Of a stretch of DNA of 53,653 nt, positions 7,773 through 16,659 are shown piece by piece. The stretch comes from a bacterium (GTDB lineage: Bacteria; UBA10199; DSSB01). Made by a program: the position numbers and the translations under genes. The notes under the pieces are model-generated. The model was given only the letters and a program-made list of their open reading frames with translations. It was not told the origin of the DNA and searched no databases. The stretch is taken from the NCBI GenBank assembly GCA_035281585.1, contig DATEDP010000033.1, positions 1-53,653 of the forward strand, written 5' to 3'. Numbering within the stretch: the first letter of the stretch is position 1; each line of letters opens with the position of its first letter.

Positions 7773-8873
7773 CTATTTAGGACGATAAAAGATCTCGAAG
7801 CGGTCGTCGCTGACGGTCGGGCTGTATTTCATGGTGCCGACGATCTTTTCGTCATCCACCTCGAGGGTAATGTAGTGATAAACCACTTTATAGTTTTTAA
7901 GGAGCGAATTCTCTCGGACCCGGTAGAGAGGCCCGCCGCCTCCGCCGGTGACAATATAAGTGACGCCCTTGATCGGCCCAACCCGCTGGTAATTATGGTC
8001 GTGGCCGGTGAGGACCAAATCCACCCCGTGCTTCTCGAAAAGCGGCACCAAATAGGCCTGAACCCGGGGATCGCTGCTGTGGTTCGACCAGCTATAGGCC
8101 GGGTGATGGAAGAAGACCACGATCGGGTCCGAGGCTTGGAGGGATTTGAGGCGATCCTCCAAAAAGCGATACTGCGGGCAATTGGGAGAAAAATTAATGG
8201 TGGTGTCGAGGGCGATGAAATGAGCCTTGCCGTAGGAAAAATAATAATAGCTGGCGCCCTCGGGTCCCAGGCCGAAGTAGCGCCGGTAATTGCCCTCCTT
8301 GGAATAATCGTGGTTGCCCATCGAAGGCTGGTAGGGCACCGAAGCCGACATTCGCTGAATTTGGCGGAAAAGTAGATCCCAGAAAGCTTGCTTCTCGCCG
8401 TTGAAGACGAGGTCGCCGGTGTTGAGGACGAAGGCGGCCTTCTCCGCTTCCATGTGATCGACCAACGATTGATGAACCCGGGGGCTGCCCCAGCCCGAGC
8501 GGTTGTCGCCGTAGGCGATGAAAGTGAAGCGGTCCTTGGATTTGCCGCCGTTGACCACCGGATACCAAGGCGTCGCATTTTCGCCGTCGACGACGCGGTA
8601 TTCCCCGGCATCGTCGGAAAGCTCGGCCTGCCAAAACTCCGAGCCCGCCGGCTTCAACTCCGCCCGGTGGGGGGATTCGGCCGGCTCCTTTCGCCATTCG
8701 ACGGCCGGCTTGGTGAGGGAGGCGGCTTGCAGCCGGACGATTTGCTTGTTTTCGACCCGATGGAGGATGGGGCCTTTTTTCACCTTCAAATCGGCGGCCC
8801 CGGCGGCCTTCGGACCGATCAGCCCGAGCCAAAGGGTGAAAAAAATAACGACGGCAGATCCGCGAATTAACAT
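7773..8873 (-). CDS. Secreted metallophosphoesterase (purple acid phosphatase-like)
   Basis: The calcineurin-like metal-binding motifs appear in order: YGDNRSG, NTGDLV, MGNHDYS, FHHPAYSW and GHDHNYQR, so two metals and phosphoester hydrolysis are expected. The chosen start (ATG 8871-8873) gives MLIRG and a signal peptide ending AAGA before ADLKVKK. An upstream in-frame ATG at 8913-8915 would add 14 residues of non-signal sequence and overlap the divergent gene. A beta-sandwich-like N-terminal part (about 25-110) precedes the catalytic domain, as in purple acid phosphatases. It leads a three-gene operon with the barrel and the kinase-like lipoprotein, so its substrate could be a phosphorylated envelope component. 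That substrate is inference. Confidence 0.85.
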   Translation of the reverse strand: MLIRGSAVVIFFTLWLGLIGPKAAGAADLKVKKGPILHRVENKQIVRLQAASLTKPAVEWRKEPAESPHRAELKPAGSEFWQAELSDDAGEYRVVDGENATPWYPVVNGGKSKDRFTFIAYGDNRSGWGSPRVHQSLVDHMEAEKAAFVLNTGDLVFNGEKQAFWDLLFRQIQRMSASVPYQPSMGNHDYSKEGNYRRYFGLGPEGASYYYFSYGKAHFIALDTTINFSPNCPQYRFLEDRLKSLQASDPIVVFFHHPAYSWSNHSSDPRVQAYLVPLFEKHGVDLVLTGHDHNYQRVGPIKGVTYIVTGGGGGPLYRVRENSLLKNYKVVYHYITLEVDDEKIVGTMKYSPTVSDDRFEIFYRPK

Positions 8874-8927
8874 AATATTGCCAACGCCCGATTGACAAAA
8901 TCGGGTGGATCGCATGAGCTTAGTCGA

Positions 8928-10916
8928 ATGAGCCGAAGCCGGATAATCTTATTTTCAGCCTTGATCCTCGGCTGGCTTTTGCCCAAGGCCCTGCCGGCCG
9001 GCGACTGCGGCGAAAGCTATCGCTGCCAAGAGGCTTTGGTGAAATTTTCACGGCGGCTCGGCCCGGCCGATATCGAGCGCCTGCTCGAATCCCACGGAGC
9101 CTCGGTCCTGCGGCGCTTCCCCCTGACCCGGCTCCACCTGATCTCCTTCCCCGCGACCCGGGAAACCCGGGAATGGATCGCCGCCTTTCGCCAAGAGCCC
9201 GGGGTCTTGGTGGCCGAAACCAACGATTACGTCTCAGCCCAAGCCCTGCCCGACGACCCCTCTTTCAATTTGCTCTGGGGCTTGAACAATACCGGCCAAA
9301 CCGGCGGCCTGGCCGGCGCCGACATCGCGGTCGAGCAAGTCTGGGACAGCTTCCAAGACGGCAGCGGCGTGGTGGTGGCGGTCATCGACACCGGAGTCGA
9401 TCACCTTCACCCCGACTTGGCGGCCAATATGTGGGTCAACGCCGGGGAAATTCCGGCCAACGGGATCGACGACGACGGAAACGGCTTTATCGACGACATC
9501 CACGGCTATGACTTCGTCAACAACGACGGCGATCCGATGGACGATCATCAGCACGGCACCCACGTTGCCGGAATCCTGGGCGCGGTCGGCAACAACGGCG
9601 TCGGTGTCGCCGGCGTCGCCTGGAGCGCCAAGATCATGGCCCTCAAGTTCTTGGACGAGAGCGCCGGCGGGTCGGCCAGCGGCGGAGTCCTGGCTATCGA
9701 ATACGCCCTGGCCAACGGCGCCAAGATCCTCAACAACAGCTGGGGCTCCTCGAGCTTCAACAAGGCCTTGGAAAGCGCCATCCTCGAAGCCGATTCCCAA
9801 GGGGCCCTGGTCTTCGCCGCCGCCGGCAATCAGGGCCGCGACATCGACTCCAGCCCCTTCTATCCGGCCGGCCACGATCTGCCCAACATCGTCAGCGTGG
9901 CCTCGATCGACGACGCGGACGAACTTTCTTCCTTTTCCAACTTCGGTCTCCGAAACGTCGATTTCGGCGCTCCGGGCGGCGAGGTCTTCAGCACCAAGCC
10001 GGCCAACGCCTACGGCTACATCTCCGGCACCTCGATGGCTTCGCCCCATGCGGCCGGCGCCGCGGCCCTGCTCTGGACCCAATTTCCGGGGCTGAGCCAC
10101 CGCCAAATCCGCAACCTGATCCTCCAAGGGGTCGCGCCCCGCTCCTATCTGGCCGGGAAGACGGTGATGGGAGGCTTGCTCGATGTCGGCAATTCGCTCG
10201 CCATCGCCCTCGACCCCAGCAACCAAATTCCCGAGGCCAACGCCGGCGCCGATCAAAGCCTCGAATTGGGTCAAATCGTGAGCTTGAACGGCTCAGCCAA
10301 CGACGGCGACGGCGATTTCCCGCTGAGCTTCGATTGGGAGCTGAGCGTTCCGCCGGGCTCGCGGAGCCGTCTCGATTCCTTCTTCTCCCAGAGCCCCACC
10401 TTCGTCCCCGACATGGAAGGCGAATACATCGCCACTCTCGTCGTCAGCGACAGCGCGAGCGACAGCATCCCCGACACCGTGACCGTGACGGTGGCCGGAG
10501 GCAGCCTGCCCCTGCCCGAGGTCCTGATCCGGGCCCATTTCCGGGGAACGAACGGCCTCCGCCAAGATTTGGGAGCCGGCTCGCCGGCGCCGATCGGAAC
10601 GGTGGTTTCGCTGGACGGCTCGGAAAGCTCCAGCCTCTTCCCCGATCCGCTGCTCTTCGAATGGGAGCTCGTCGCCAAACCCGATGGCAGCACGGCCCTG
10701 CTGTCGTCGACGGACAAGTCCGGCAGCAGCCTCAATCCGGACCAGCCCGGAACCTACACCGTCCGGCTTCGGGTCGAGGACGGCTACAACGAAAACTTCG
10801 CCGAGCTTTCTTTCACCGCCTTGGAACCCTCCGGCCCCGCGGACCCCGACCCGCCAGATCCCGCCGGTCCGGCCTCAGCCGGCGGAGGGGGCTGCGGACT
10901 CCAAGCTCAACGATAA
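8928..10916 (+). CDS. Secreted subtilisin-like serine protease (S8) with PKD-type C-terminal domains
   Basis: A 662-residue protein. Order: signal peptide (about 1-24), an inhibitor-like prodomain (to about 105), then an S8 catalytic domain with Asp154 (VIDTGVDHLHPD), His209 (HGTHVAG) and Ser369 (GTSMASP). Two PKD/Ig-like domains follow (about 425-520 and 525-625), then a Pro/Asp linker ending GGGGCGLQAQR. The GGGGC motif looks like the start of a Cys-type C-terminal sorting signal, but the membrane helix and basic tail are missing. The start is ATG 8928, which puts the signal sequence at the N-terminus; an in-frame ATG at 8892 overlaps the divergent phosphatase. No clear Shine-Dalgarno is seen. 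Confidence 0.9.
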   Translation: MSRSRIILFSALILGWLLPKALPAGDCGESYRCQEALVKFSRRLGPADIERLLESHGASVLRRFPLTRLHLISFPATRETREWIAAFRQEPGVLVAETNDYVSAQALPDDPSFNLLWGLNNTGQTGGLAGADIAVEQVWDSFQDGSGVVVAVIDTGVDHLHPDLAANMWVNAGEIPANGIDDDGNGFIDDIHGYDFVNNDGDPMDDHQHGTHVAGILGAVGNNGVGVAGVAWSAKIMALKFLDESAGGSASGGVLAIEYALANGAKILNNSWGSSSFNKALESAILEADSQGALVFAAAGNQGRDIDSSPFYPAGHDLPNIVSVASIDDADELSSFSNFGLRNVDFGAPGGEVFSTKPANAYGYISGTSMASPHAAGAAALLWTQFPGLSHRQIRNLILQGVAPRSYLAGKTVMGGLLDVGNSLAIALDPSNQIPEANAGADQSLELGQIVSLNGSANDGDGDFPLSFDWELSVPPGSRSRLDSFFSQSPTFVPDMEGEYIATLVVSDSASDSIPDTVTVTVAGGSLPLPEVLIRAHFRGTNGLRQDLGAGSPAPIGTVVSLDGSESSSLFPDPLLFEWELVAKPDGSTALLSSTDKSGSSLNPDQPGTYTVRLRVEDGYNENFAELSFTALEPSGPADPDPPDPAGPASAGGGGCGLQAQR

Positions 10917-10930
10917 ACCTCTGTTATTAT

Positions 10931-10959
10931 TTGACAATTCTCATGCTCTTCCCTACCCT
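10931..10959 (+). promoter_or_regulatory. Candidate sigma-70 promoter for the CSLREA genes
   Basis: TTGACA at 10931-10936 is a perfect -35 box, with a 17-base spacer to TACCCT at 10954-10959 as a weaker -10. It lies in the short AT-richer gap between the subtilase stop and the first CSLREA gene, about 32 bases before its start codon. A GGGGGG Shine-Dalgarno sits between promoter and start. Confidence 0.5.
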
Positions 10960-10991
10960 TTCGGGAAACCATTTTCATTGGGGGGATTGCC

Positions 10992-12692
10992 ATGAAACTC
11001 ATTTCAAGGTCACTGGGGTCCTTATCGATCCTACTCCTTTCAAGCTGGAGCCTTTCCTCGCTCCAAGCGGCGACGATCAACGTCACCGATCCTAACGACG
11101 CCTTCGGCGGCGGGGTTTGCTCCCTGCGCAACGCCATCGAGTCGATCAACAACGGCGGCGACTTCGGCGGCTGCGTCGATTCGACCACCGACGGTTACGG
11201 CACCAACGACACCATCGCTTTGACCGCCCAGACCTACGTGCTTTCCTTGGGCACCACCAACGAGGACGACAATGCCGACGGCGACCTCGACATCTCGGCG
11301 ACGGTCAACATCATCGGCGCGGGTCCCGACCAAACCACGGTCAGCGGCTCCGGCTTTCCGGCCGATGAAGAAGACCGGGTGTTCCACGTCGTCGAGCTGA
11401 TCAACGGCAGCGGCGGCTTCACCCCCAGCATCACGGTCAATATCGAGGGATTGACGATCCGCGACGGCGACGGGACCTTTAACAACGCCGCCGGCGCCGG
11501 CCTGGCCATCGAATTTTCCCAAGCCGCCGTTAACTTGACCGACGTTATCGTGACCGCCAACGAATGCGACTGCGACGGCGGCGGGCTCTATAATAACAAC
11601 GGCGTGCTCATTCTTAACAACACTTTGGTCAGTGCCAACGTCGCAAGCTCCGACGGCGGCGCGCTGGACAACGACAGCACGGCCATGACCGTCATCCAAA
11701 ACTCAACCCTCGACGGCAATTTCGCGCCCGACGACGGCGGGGCCATTCAAAATAGCGGCGGCTTCGTTCTGATCAGCAATTCGACGATTAGCCGGAATAG
11801 CTGTGTGGAAGAAAACAGCCCCGAGCTCGTCATTGCGGGCGGATCCGACTTCCAGGGCGATGGCGGCGGCATCATCAATATCAGCGGCACCATGCTCTTG
11901 GTCAATTCCACCGTCAGCAACAACGAAGCCGGCTTCCAAGGCGGCGGCATTTTCGTGCCGAGCAATGTGAATGGCGGCGGCCCGTCCTTCGTCGCTCTCT
12001 TCAATGTCACGGTCGCGGACAACACGGTTCTCTCGGTCGATGGCTTCGGCGGCGGCCTTTGCCACGACTGCACGATCTTGCCCGGCGGCACCACCGGCAG
12101 CGAGTTCGAGCTCACCAACACCCTGGTGGCGAGCAACGATGCCGCCAACTCGCCGGATTGCGGCGGCGACTATATCTCCAACGGCTACAACTTGGTCGGC
12201 GACATCGAGGCTTGCAACGGCTTCACCGCCACCGGCGACCAAACCGGCGTCGCCGACGCCGGCATCGGGCCGCTCCAGAACAACGGCGGTCCCACCGAAA
12301 CCCATGCCCTGCTCGAGGGCTCGCCGGCCATCGACCGGGCCAATGACGTCGAAGGCTGCCAGGGGCCGATCGTCCAGGACTTTATCAATACCGGCGGCAC
12401 CATCAACTTGGCGGTGCTCGACGAGGACCAACGGGCCTTCCTCCGGCCGGTCGCGGTCCTCGACCCGGCGCTGGCGATCTGCGACATCGGAGCTTACGAG
12501 TTCCAGGTGCCGGTGCCGACGCCCACTCCCACGCCGACGGCGACGGCAACCCCGACTCCGCCCTTCCAGGGCTTCATCGAAGGCAGCGGCTGCTCGTTGA
12601 ACCCGGCGGCGGCGCCGGCGGCGATTTCACTGTGGCTGGCTCTAGGCTTGGCGGCCGGCTTTCTCGGACTGAGGAAAAAAGCCCGCGATTAG
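10992..12692 (+). CDS. CSLREA / choice-of-anchor Q beta-helix protein 1
   Basis: A 566-residue secreted protein. A signal peptide (about 1-26, ending LQA) is followed by a CSLREA-type motif, CSLRNAIESIN from Cys43. The body is a right-handed parallel beta-helix of Asn/Gly/Asp-rich turns (repeated NST, NNGG and DGGG). A conserved block follows (NNGGPTETHAL, SPAIDRAN, DEDQRAFLRPV, CDIGAYEFQ) as in choice-of-anchor Q proteins. The C-terminus is a Thr-Pro linker, GFIEGSGCSL (Cys534), a hydrophobic helix and a basic end (RKKARD): a tripartite sorting signal like MYXO-CTERM types. It is probably displayed on the cell surface after cleavage. The start has GGGGGG upstream. The next paralog begins 37 bases downstream. 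Confidence 0.85.
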   Translation: MKLISRSLGSLSILLLSSWSLSSLQAATINVTDPNDAFGGGVCSLRNAIESINNGGDFGGCVDSTTDGYGTNDTIALTAQTYVLSLGTTNEDDNADGDLDISATVNIIGAGPDQTTVSGSGFPADEEDRVFHVVELINGSGGFTPSITVNIEGLTIRDGDGTFNNAAGAGLAIEFSQAAVNLTDVIVTANECDCDGGGLYNNNGVLILNNTLVSANVASSDGGALDNDSTAMTVIQNSTLDGNFAPDDGGAIQNSGGFVLISNSTISRNSCVEENSPELVIAGGSDFQGDGGGIINISGTMLLVNSTVSNNEAGFQGGGIFVPSNVNGGGPSFVALFNVTVADNTVLSVDGFGGGLCHDCTILPGGTTGSEFELTNTLVASNDAANSPDCGGDYISNGYNLVGDIEACNGFTATGDQTGVADAGIGPLQNNGGPTETHALLEGSPAIDRANDVEGCQGPIVQDFINTGGTINLAVLDEDQRAFLRPVAVLDPALAICDIGAYEFQVPVPTPTPTPTATATPTPPFQGFIEGSGCSLNPAAAPAAISLWLALGLAAGFLGLRKKARD

Positions 12693-12729
12693 CCGAGACT
12701 CTTAACCATCTTTCGAAAGGGAAAGCGAA

Positions 12730-14412
12730 ATGACCTTCATCCCAAGGATCCTTGGATCGCTCACGATCCTTTTATTCTCAGGCATGGCCGTGGCGGCGAC
12801 GATCAACGTCACCGAAACAGCCGACTCCTTCGACGGCAGCGCCTGCTCGCTGCGTAACGCCGTCGAATCGATCAACGTGGCCGCTGATTTCGGCGGCTGC
12901 ATCAACTCCAGCGCCGATGGCTACGGCGTCAACGACGCCATCAGCCTGACCGCCCAAACCTACGTCCTGTCGGTCGGTGGAAGCGACGAAGACGACAACG
13001 AGTTCGGCGACCTCGACATTCTCAACTCGGTTGCCATCACCGGCGCCGGCTCGGCCCAAACAGCGATCAGCGCTTCGGGCTTTCCCGACGGCGAAACCGA
13101 CCGGGTCCTCCATTTGCCGCCGCTCATCGTCGGCGATGGGCCGGTCGAGCCCTCGATCGTCGTCACGCTCCAGGGCCTGACCGTCCGGGACGGCTCGCTG
13201 CCCGACGGCGAAGGCGCCGGCGTGGCGGTGGAGCGGGAAGCGGCCGAGGTAACCTTGGACGACGTCGTCATCACCCAGAATCTCGCCGAGGAGGACGACG
13301 CCGGCGCCTTGGTGAACACCGACGCCAGCACCACCATTCTCAACAGCCGGATCACCAACAACCAGGCTCCCAACGAGGACGCCGGCGCCATCGACAACGA
13401 AGGCGGCGTGCTGGTGATCGACAACAGCACCTTCGACAACAACTTGTGCGCCGGCTCGGGCGGCGCCATTCAAAACGGCGGCATCCTGGTCGCGACCCGC
13501 ACGACTTTCAGCCGGAATCAGGCCGTCGGCGGAATCTCGGAAGCCGGCATCGAGGGCGCTGGAATCTCGGACGGCTTCGGCGGAGCCATCGACACCAGCG
13601 CCAACATGATGCTGGTCAACGTGACCATCAGCAACAACGAGGCCCTCAGCGCCGGCGGCGGCATTTGGGCCGAGGACGCTTCGCTACCCACCGGCGATTT
13701 GGCCGAGCTGAGCAGCCTGCTGTTCAACGTGACGGTCGTCCAGAACTCGGTCACCGGTGCCGGCGGCTTCGGCGGCGGGATTTGCGTCGATTGCCAAGTG
13801 CTTCCGGGCGGTGAAGGCCCGGTCGGCGGCTTCGGGGTCTTCAACAGCCTCATCGCCCAAAACGACAGCGAAAACTTCCCGGATTGCGGCGGCAGCTTCG
13901 ATTCGGGCGGCTACAACTTGATCGGAAACATCGACGGTTGCGACGGCTTCACCGCGACCGGCGACCAGACCGGCGTGGCCGACCCCGTTATCGGCCCTCT
14001 CCAAAACAATGGCGGACCGACCGAAACCCACGCCTTGCTCGAAGGCTCGCCGGCCATCGACCGCGGCAATGACGTCGACGGCTGCCAAGCCCCCCAAGTC
14101 CAACCCTTGATCGACAGCGGCACTTTCGTGCTCGAAACCCTGACCGAGGATCAGCGCGCCTTCACCCGGCCGGTGGCGGTCCTCGATCCGGCGCTGGCGA
14201 TCTGCGACATCGGCGCCTTCGAGTTCCAAGTGCCGGTTCCGACTCCCACGCCGACCCCAACGGCGACGCCGACGCCCCCGCCCTTCCAGGGCTTCATCGA
14301 AGGCAGCGGCTGCTCGCTGAATCCGGCGGCCGGCGCTCCGGCGGCGGCTTCGCTGTGGCTGGCCCTGGGCTTGGCCGGACTCCTCGGTTGGAGGAAGAAG
14401 GTCCAGGAATAA
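12730..14412 (+). CDS. CSLREA / choice-of-anchor Q beta-helix protein 2
   Basis: A 560-residue paralog of the preceding gene. It has a signal peptide (about 1-22, ending AVA), CSLRNAVESIN from Cys39 and a beta-helix body with a shorter Asn content and more Glu/Asp. The conserved blocks NNGGPTETHAL, SPAIDRGN and CDIGAFEFQ are present. After the Thr-Pro linker it ends with GFIEGSGCSL (Cys528), a helix and RKKVQE. The ribosome site is AAAGGG at 12715-12720. It is probably co-transcribed with protein 1, and the strong hairpin at 14429 would end the transcript. The last 100 bases are nearly identical to those of protein 3 on the opposite strand. Confidence 0.85.
   Translation: MTFIPRILGSLTILLFSGMAVAATINVTETADSFDGSACSLRNAVESINVAADFGGCINSSADGYGVNDAISLTAQTYVLSVGGSDEDDNEFGDLDILNSVAITGAGSAQTAISASGFPDGETDRVLHLPPLIVGDGPVEPSIVVTLQGLTVRDGSLPDGEGAGVAVEREAAEVTLDDVVITQNLAEEDDAGALVNTDASTTILNSRITNNQAPNEDAGAIDNEGGVLVIDNSTFDNNLCAGSGGAIQNGGILVATRTTFSRNQAVGGISEAGIEGAGISDGFGGAIDTSANMMLVNVTISNNEALSAGGGIWAEDASLPTGDLAELSSLLFNVTVVQNSVTGAGGFGGGICVDCQVLPGGEGPVGGFGVFNSLIAQNDSENFPDCGGSFDSGGYNLIGNIDGCDGFTATGDQTGVADPVIGPLQNNGGPTETHALLEGSPAIDRGNDVDGCQAPQVQPLIDSGTFVLETLTEDQRAFTRPVAVLDPALAICDIGAFEFQVPVPTPTPTPTATPTPPPFQGFIEGSGCSLNPAAGAPAAASLWLALGLAGLLGWRKKVQE
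14280..14375. repeat. Inverted near-identical segment in CSLREA 3' ends, copy A
   Basis: This 96-base stretch, which codes for the sorting signal of CSLREA protein 2, matches the reverse complement of 15078-15173 in protein 3 at 94 of 96 positions by direct comparison. The two lie about 700 bases apart in opposite orientation. The rest of the two genes is much less alike. Confidence 0.85.
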
Positions 14413-14428
14413 GGCAAAGCTCGAGCTC

Positions 14429-14464
14429 AAAAAAAAGCCCGGCCGCCAAGCCGGGCTTTTTTTT
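14429..14464. terminator. Bidirectional intrinsic terminator
   Basis: A 7-base-pair stem GCCCGGC / GCCGGGC (14437-14443 with 14450-14456) and a 6-base loop, flanked by eight A on the left and eight T on the right. It lies between convergent genes (CSLREA protein 2 and the small secreted protein at 14477), so it can end transcripts from both strands. Confidence 0.9.
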
Positions 14465-14476
14465 GACCAGGGATGG

Positions 14477-14965
14477 CTATCGGGCCTTGGTGAAGGCCTT
14501 GACGAAGTTGGCGTCGAAGTCGACGTCGACCTTGGGTCCGCCCATCGCGCTGTCGTCGAAGCTGAGCTTGCCGGCAAGGTGCTTGGCGTCGTCGGCGCTG
14601 ACCTTGAGCACGGCGGCCTCCTTGCTGCCCGAATGTTGGATCATGCCGCCGTTCAGGACCATCCAGTAGTTCAAGCGCGGGCCGCCGTCCAAATCGACCG
14701 TCATGCCTTCGGTCAGGTCGCTATCGGAGCAGCTCATCGCGGCGCAGGCCTGGAGCTTGGCGCTGAGATCGGTCCCGGAAAGGATGATCCGGCGAATGAT
14801 CTTCTTGTTGTCGATGGCGTCGGGGCCCTTCACCAGATAGGCGTACTTCAGGGTCACCGTGGCCTTGGGATGGACGAGCGTGCCCTTGGCTTCGCCGGCG
14901 AGGGCGCCGGAAGCGGAAAGGGCAAGAATCGCGGTCAGCCATAGGGCGGAAATCGATCGTTTCAT
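14477..14965 (-). CDS. Small secreted protein of unknown function
   Basis: A 162-residue protein with a strong Shine-Dalgarno (AAAAGGAG) and a signal peptide (about 1-23, ending ALA before GEAKG). The mature part looks like a beta-rich single domain. It starts KGTLVHPKATVTLKYAYLV, has two Cys close together (ACAAMSC) that may form a disulfide, and contains NYWMVLNGGMIQHSG. No family is recognised. It is isolated between two terminators and between the two oppositely oriented CSLREA clusters, so it is probably transcribed alone. Confidence 0.75.
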   Translation of the reverse strand: MKRSISALWLTAILALSASGALAGEAKGTLVHPKATVTLKYAYLVKGPDAIDNKKIIRRIILSGTDLSAKLQACAAMSCSDSDLTEGMTVDLDGGPRLNYWMVLNGGMIQHSGSKEAAVLKVSADDAKHLAGKLSFDDSAMGGPKVDVDFDANFVKAFTKAR

Positions 14966-14988
14966 GAAAGCTCCTTTTGGGGTTCGTC

Positions 14989-15020
14989 AAAAAAAAGCCC
15001 GGCCTTCCGGCCGGGCTTTG
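14989..15020 (-). terminator. Intrinsic terminator of the three-gene CSLREA operon
   Basis: Stem GCCCGGCC (14997-15004) pairs with GGCCGGGC (15009-15016) around a TTCC loop. Eight A at 14989-14996 give a U-run on minus-strand transcripts. It lies just after the stop of CSLREA protein 3. Confidence 0.9.
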
Positions 15021-15037
15021 TTCAAAAGACGCTAGGT

Positions 15038-16639
15038 TTAATCACGGGCTTTCTTCTTGAGGCCGAGGAAGCCGGCCGCCAAGCCCAGAGCCAGCCACAG
15101 CGAAGCCGCCGCCGGAGCGCCGGCCGCCCGATTCAGCGAGCAGCCGCTGCCTTCGATGAAGCCCTGGAAGGGCGGCGTCGGGGTCGGCGTCGCCGTCGGC
15201 GTAGGAGTGGGCGTCGGCGTAGGCTGAATCACTTGAAGCTCGTAGGCGCCGATGTCGCAGACCGGCACGCTGGGATCGAGGATCGCCACCGGCCGGGTCT
15301 CGCCGCGTTGGTCTTCGGTCAAGGTGAAGAAGGTCAGAGGGTCTTCGAAATTGTCGGGATTGAAGGCCTCGACATCCAGAGCCTCGCAGCCATTGGGATT
15401 GCCGCGGTCAATGGCCGGGCTGCCGGTCAGGAGCGCGTGAGTCTGGGTCGGCCCGCCGTTGTCGGCCAGGGGGCCGAGCAAGGCATCGATCGGGGCGGTG
15501 TCGGTGCCGACCTGGTCGTCGTTAACCCCGTCGGCGAAACCGGTGCAATTGTCGTTGGGACCGATCTGCCCGATCAGGTTGTTGCCGCCGCTTCCGTAGG
15601 CACCGAAGCATTCGGGACCGGAGCCGGAGGCCGTGTTTTGGGCCACGATGGTATTGAAGATTTGAGTTTCAAAGCGGGGGTCGTCGAAGTTCCCGCCCGC
15701 CGGGACCGCCGCCGGTTGCACCTTAAACAGGCCGCCGCCGGTTTCGGCGCTGTTCAGGGTGATGGTGACGTTATAAACGCCCTTCAAGCCGCCGCTGGTG
15801 AAAATACCGCCGCCTTCCGTCTCGGCGCTGTTTCCGCTGACCGTGCTATTGATCATGAAGAGATAATTGCCGAGGTCACAAATACCGCCGCCGGAGCCGC
15901 TGGGCGAGCGGTTGTTGTTGACCGTGGAATTGACGATGGCCATCAAGCCGTCTTCGTTTTCGATACCGCCGCCCAAGCAATCATCGACACCGTTATCTAA
16001 GGAGCCGGTCACCTCGTTGTCTTCGACCGTCGAGTCTTCAAGGATCATTTGGTCGCCGTCGAAATCGTTGCCGTCATAGGAGATACCGCCGCCCTCTCCG
16101 GCCACGTTGCCGGTGACAATCAGCCTTTGGGCCAAGACGATGCTCTCATCGAATTGGAGGGCGCCGCCGTCGCTGCCGTTGGCATTGCCGCCGGTCAGGG
16201 TCATGTCGGTGATGGTGAATTCGATGCCTTCGACGTCGATGACCCGATCGCCGCCGTCGATGCCGGAAGCGTCGATGGTGGTGAGATCGGCGCCGGCTCC
16301 CTGGATCGTGACCGGAGTATCGTTTCCGTCAAGAATGTCGAGGTCGCCGGTCTGGTTATCGTCCTCTTCGCCCGAGAGCGTGAGCTCGTAAATGCCTTCG
16401 CCGAGAACGATGGTGTCATCGGTGCCGAAGCTTCCTACCACCGTGCAGCCGGGCACCGTGGCATTGCTGGCCAGATTGATCGCCTCGACGGCGTAGCGCA
16501 ACGAGCAATTGACATTGTCGCTCCCGATCGCCGGATCGGTGAAAATGTTGGGTGTGATCGTCGCGGCTTGCGGCGACGAAAGGCCGAGCAGGCTGGAAAG
16601 GCCCAGCGCCGCCGAGAATAGCGATTGACGAAACTTCAT
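15038..16639 (-). CDS. CSLREA / choice-of-anchor Q beta-helix protein 3
   Basis: A 533-residue protein and the last gene of the minus-strand CSLREA operon. The start at ATG 16639 is set by GGAGG nine bases upstream and gives a signal peptide ending PQA before ATITPN; the open frame continues upstream, but without sense. The CSLRYAVEAIN motif, a beta-helix body (GGG, NST and SGNSAE-type turns), and the NGGPTQTHAL, SPAIDRGN and CDIGAYELQ blocks follow. The Thr-Pro linker leads to GFIEGSGCSL (Cys500), a helix and KKKARD. The N-terminus resembles paralogs 4 and 5, while the C-terminal signal resembles 1 and 2, so it looks mosaic. Confidence 0.85.
   Translation of the reverse strand: MKFRQSLFSAALGLSSLLGLSSPQAATITPNIFTDPAIGSDNVNCSLRYAVEAINLASNATVPGCTVVGSFGTDDTIVLGEGIYELTLSGEEDDNQTGDLDILDGNDTPVTIQGAGADLTTIDASGIDGGDRVIDVEGIEFTITDMTLTGGNANGSDGGALQFDESIVLAQRLIVTGNVAGEGGGISYDGNDFDGDQMILEDSTVEDNEVTGSLDNGVDDCLGGGIENEDGLMAIVNSTVNNNRSPSGSGGGICDLGNYLFMINSTVSGNSAETEGGGIFTSGGLKGVYNVTITLNSAETGGGLFKVQPAAVPAGGNFDDPRFETQIFNTIVAQNTASGSGPECFGAYGSGGNNLIGQIGPNDNCTGFADGVNDDQVGTDTAPIDALLGPLADNGGPTQTHALLTGSPAIDRGNPNGCEALDVEAFNPDNFEDPLTFFTLTEDQRGETRPVAILDPSVPVCDIGAYELQVIQPTPTPTPTPTATPTPTPPFQGFIEGSGCSLNRAAGAPAAASLWLALGLAAGFLGLKKKARD
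15078..15173. repeat. Inverted near-identical segment in CSLREA 3' ends, copy B
   Basis: This is the partner of 14280-14375. Read on the minus strand it codes for the sorting signal of CSLREA protein 3 and differs from copy A at two of 96 positions. Such an inverted pair allows gene conversion or inversion of the roughly 700 bases between them, which hold the small secreted protein and both terminators. Confidence 0.85.
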
Positions 16640-16659
16640 GGATCCTCCGCGAGTCATGT

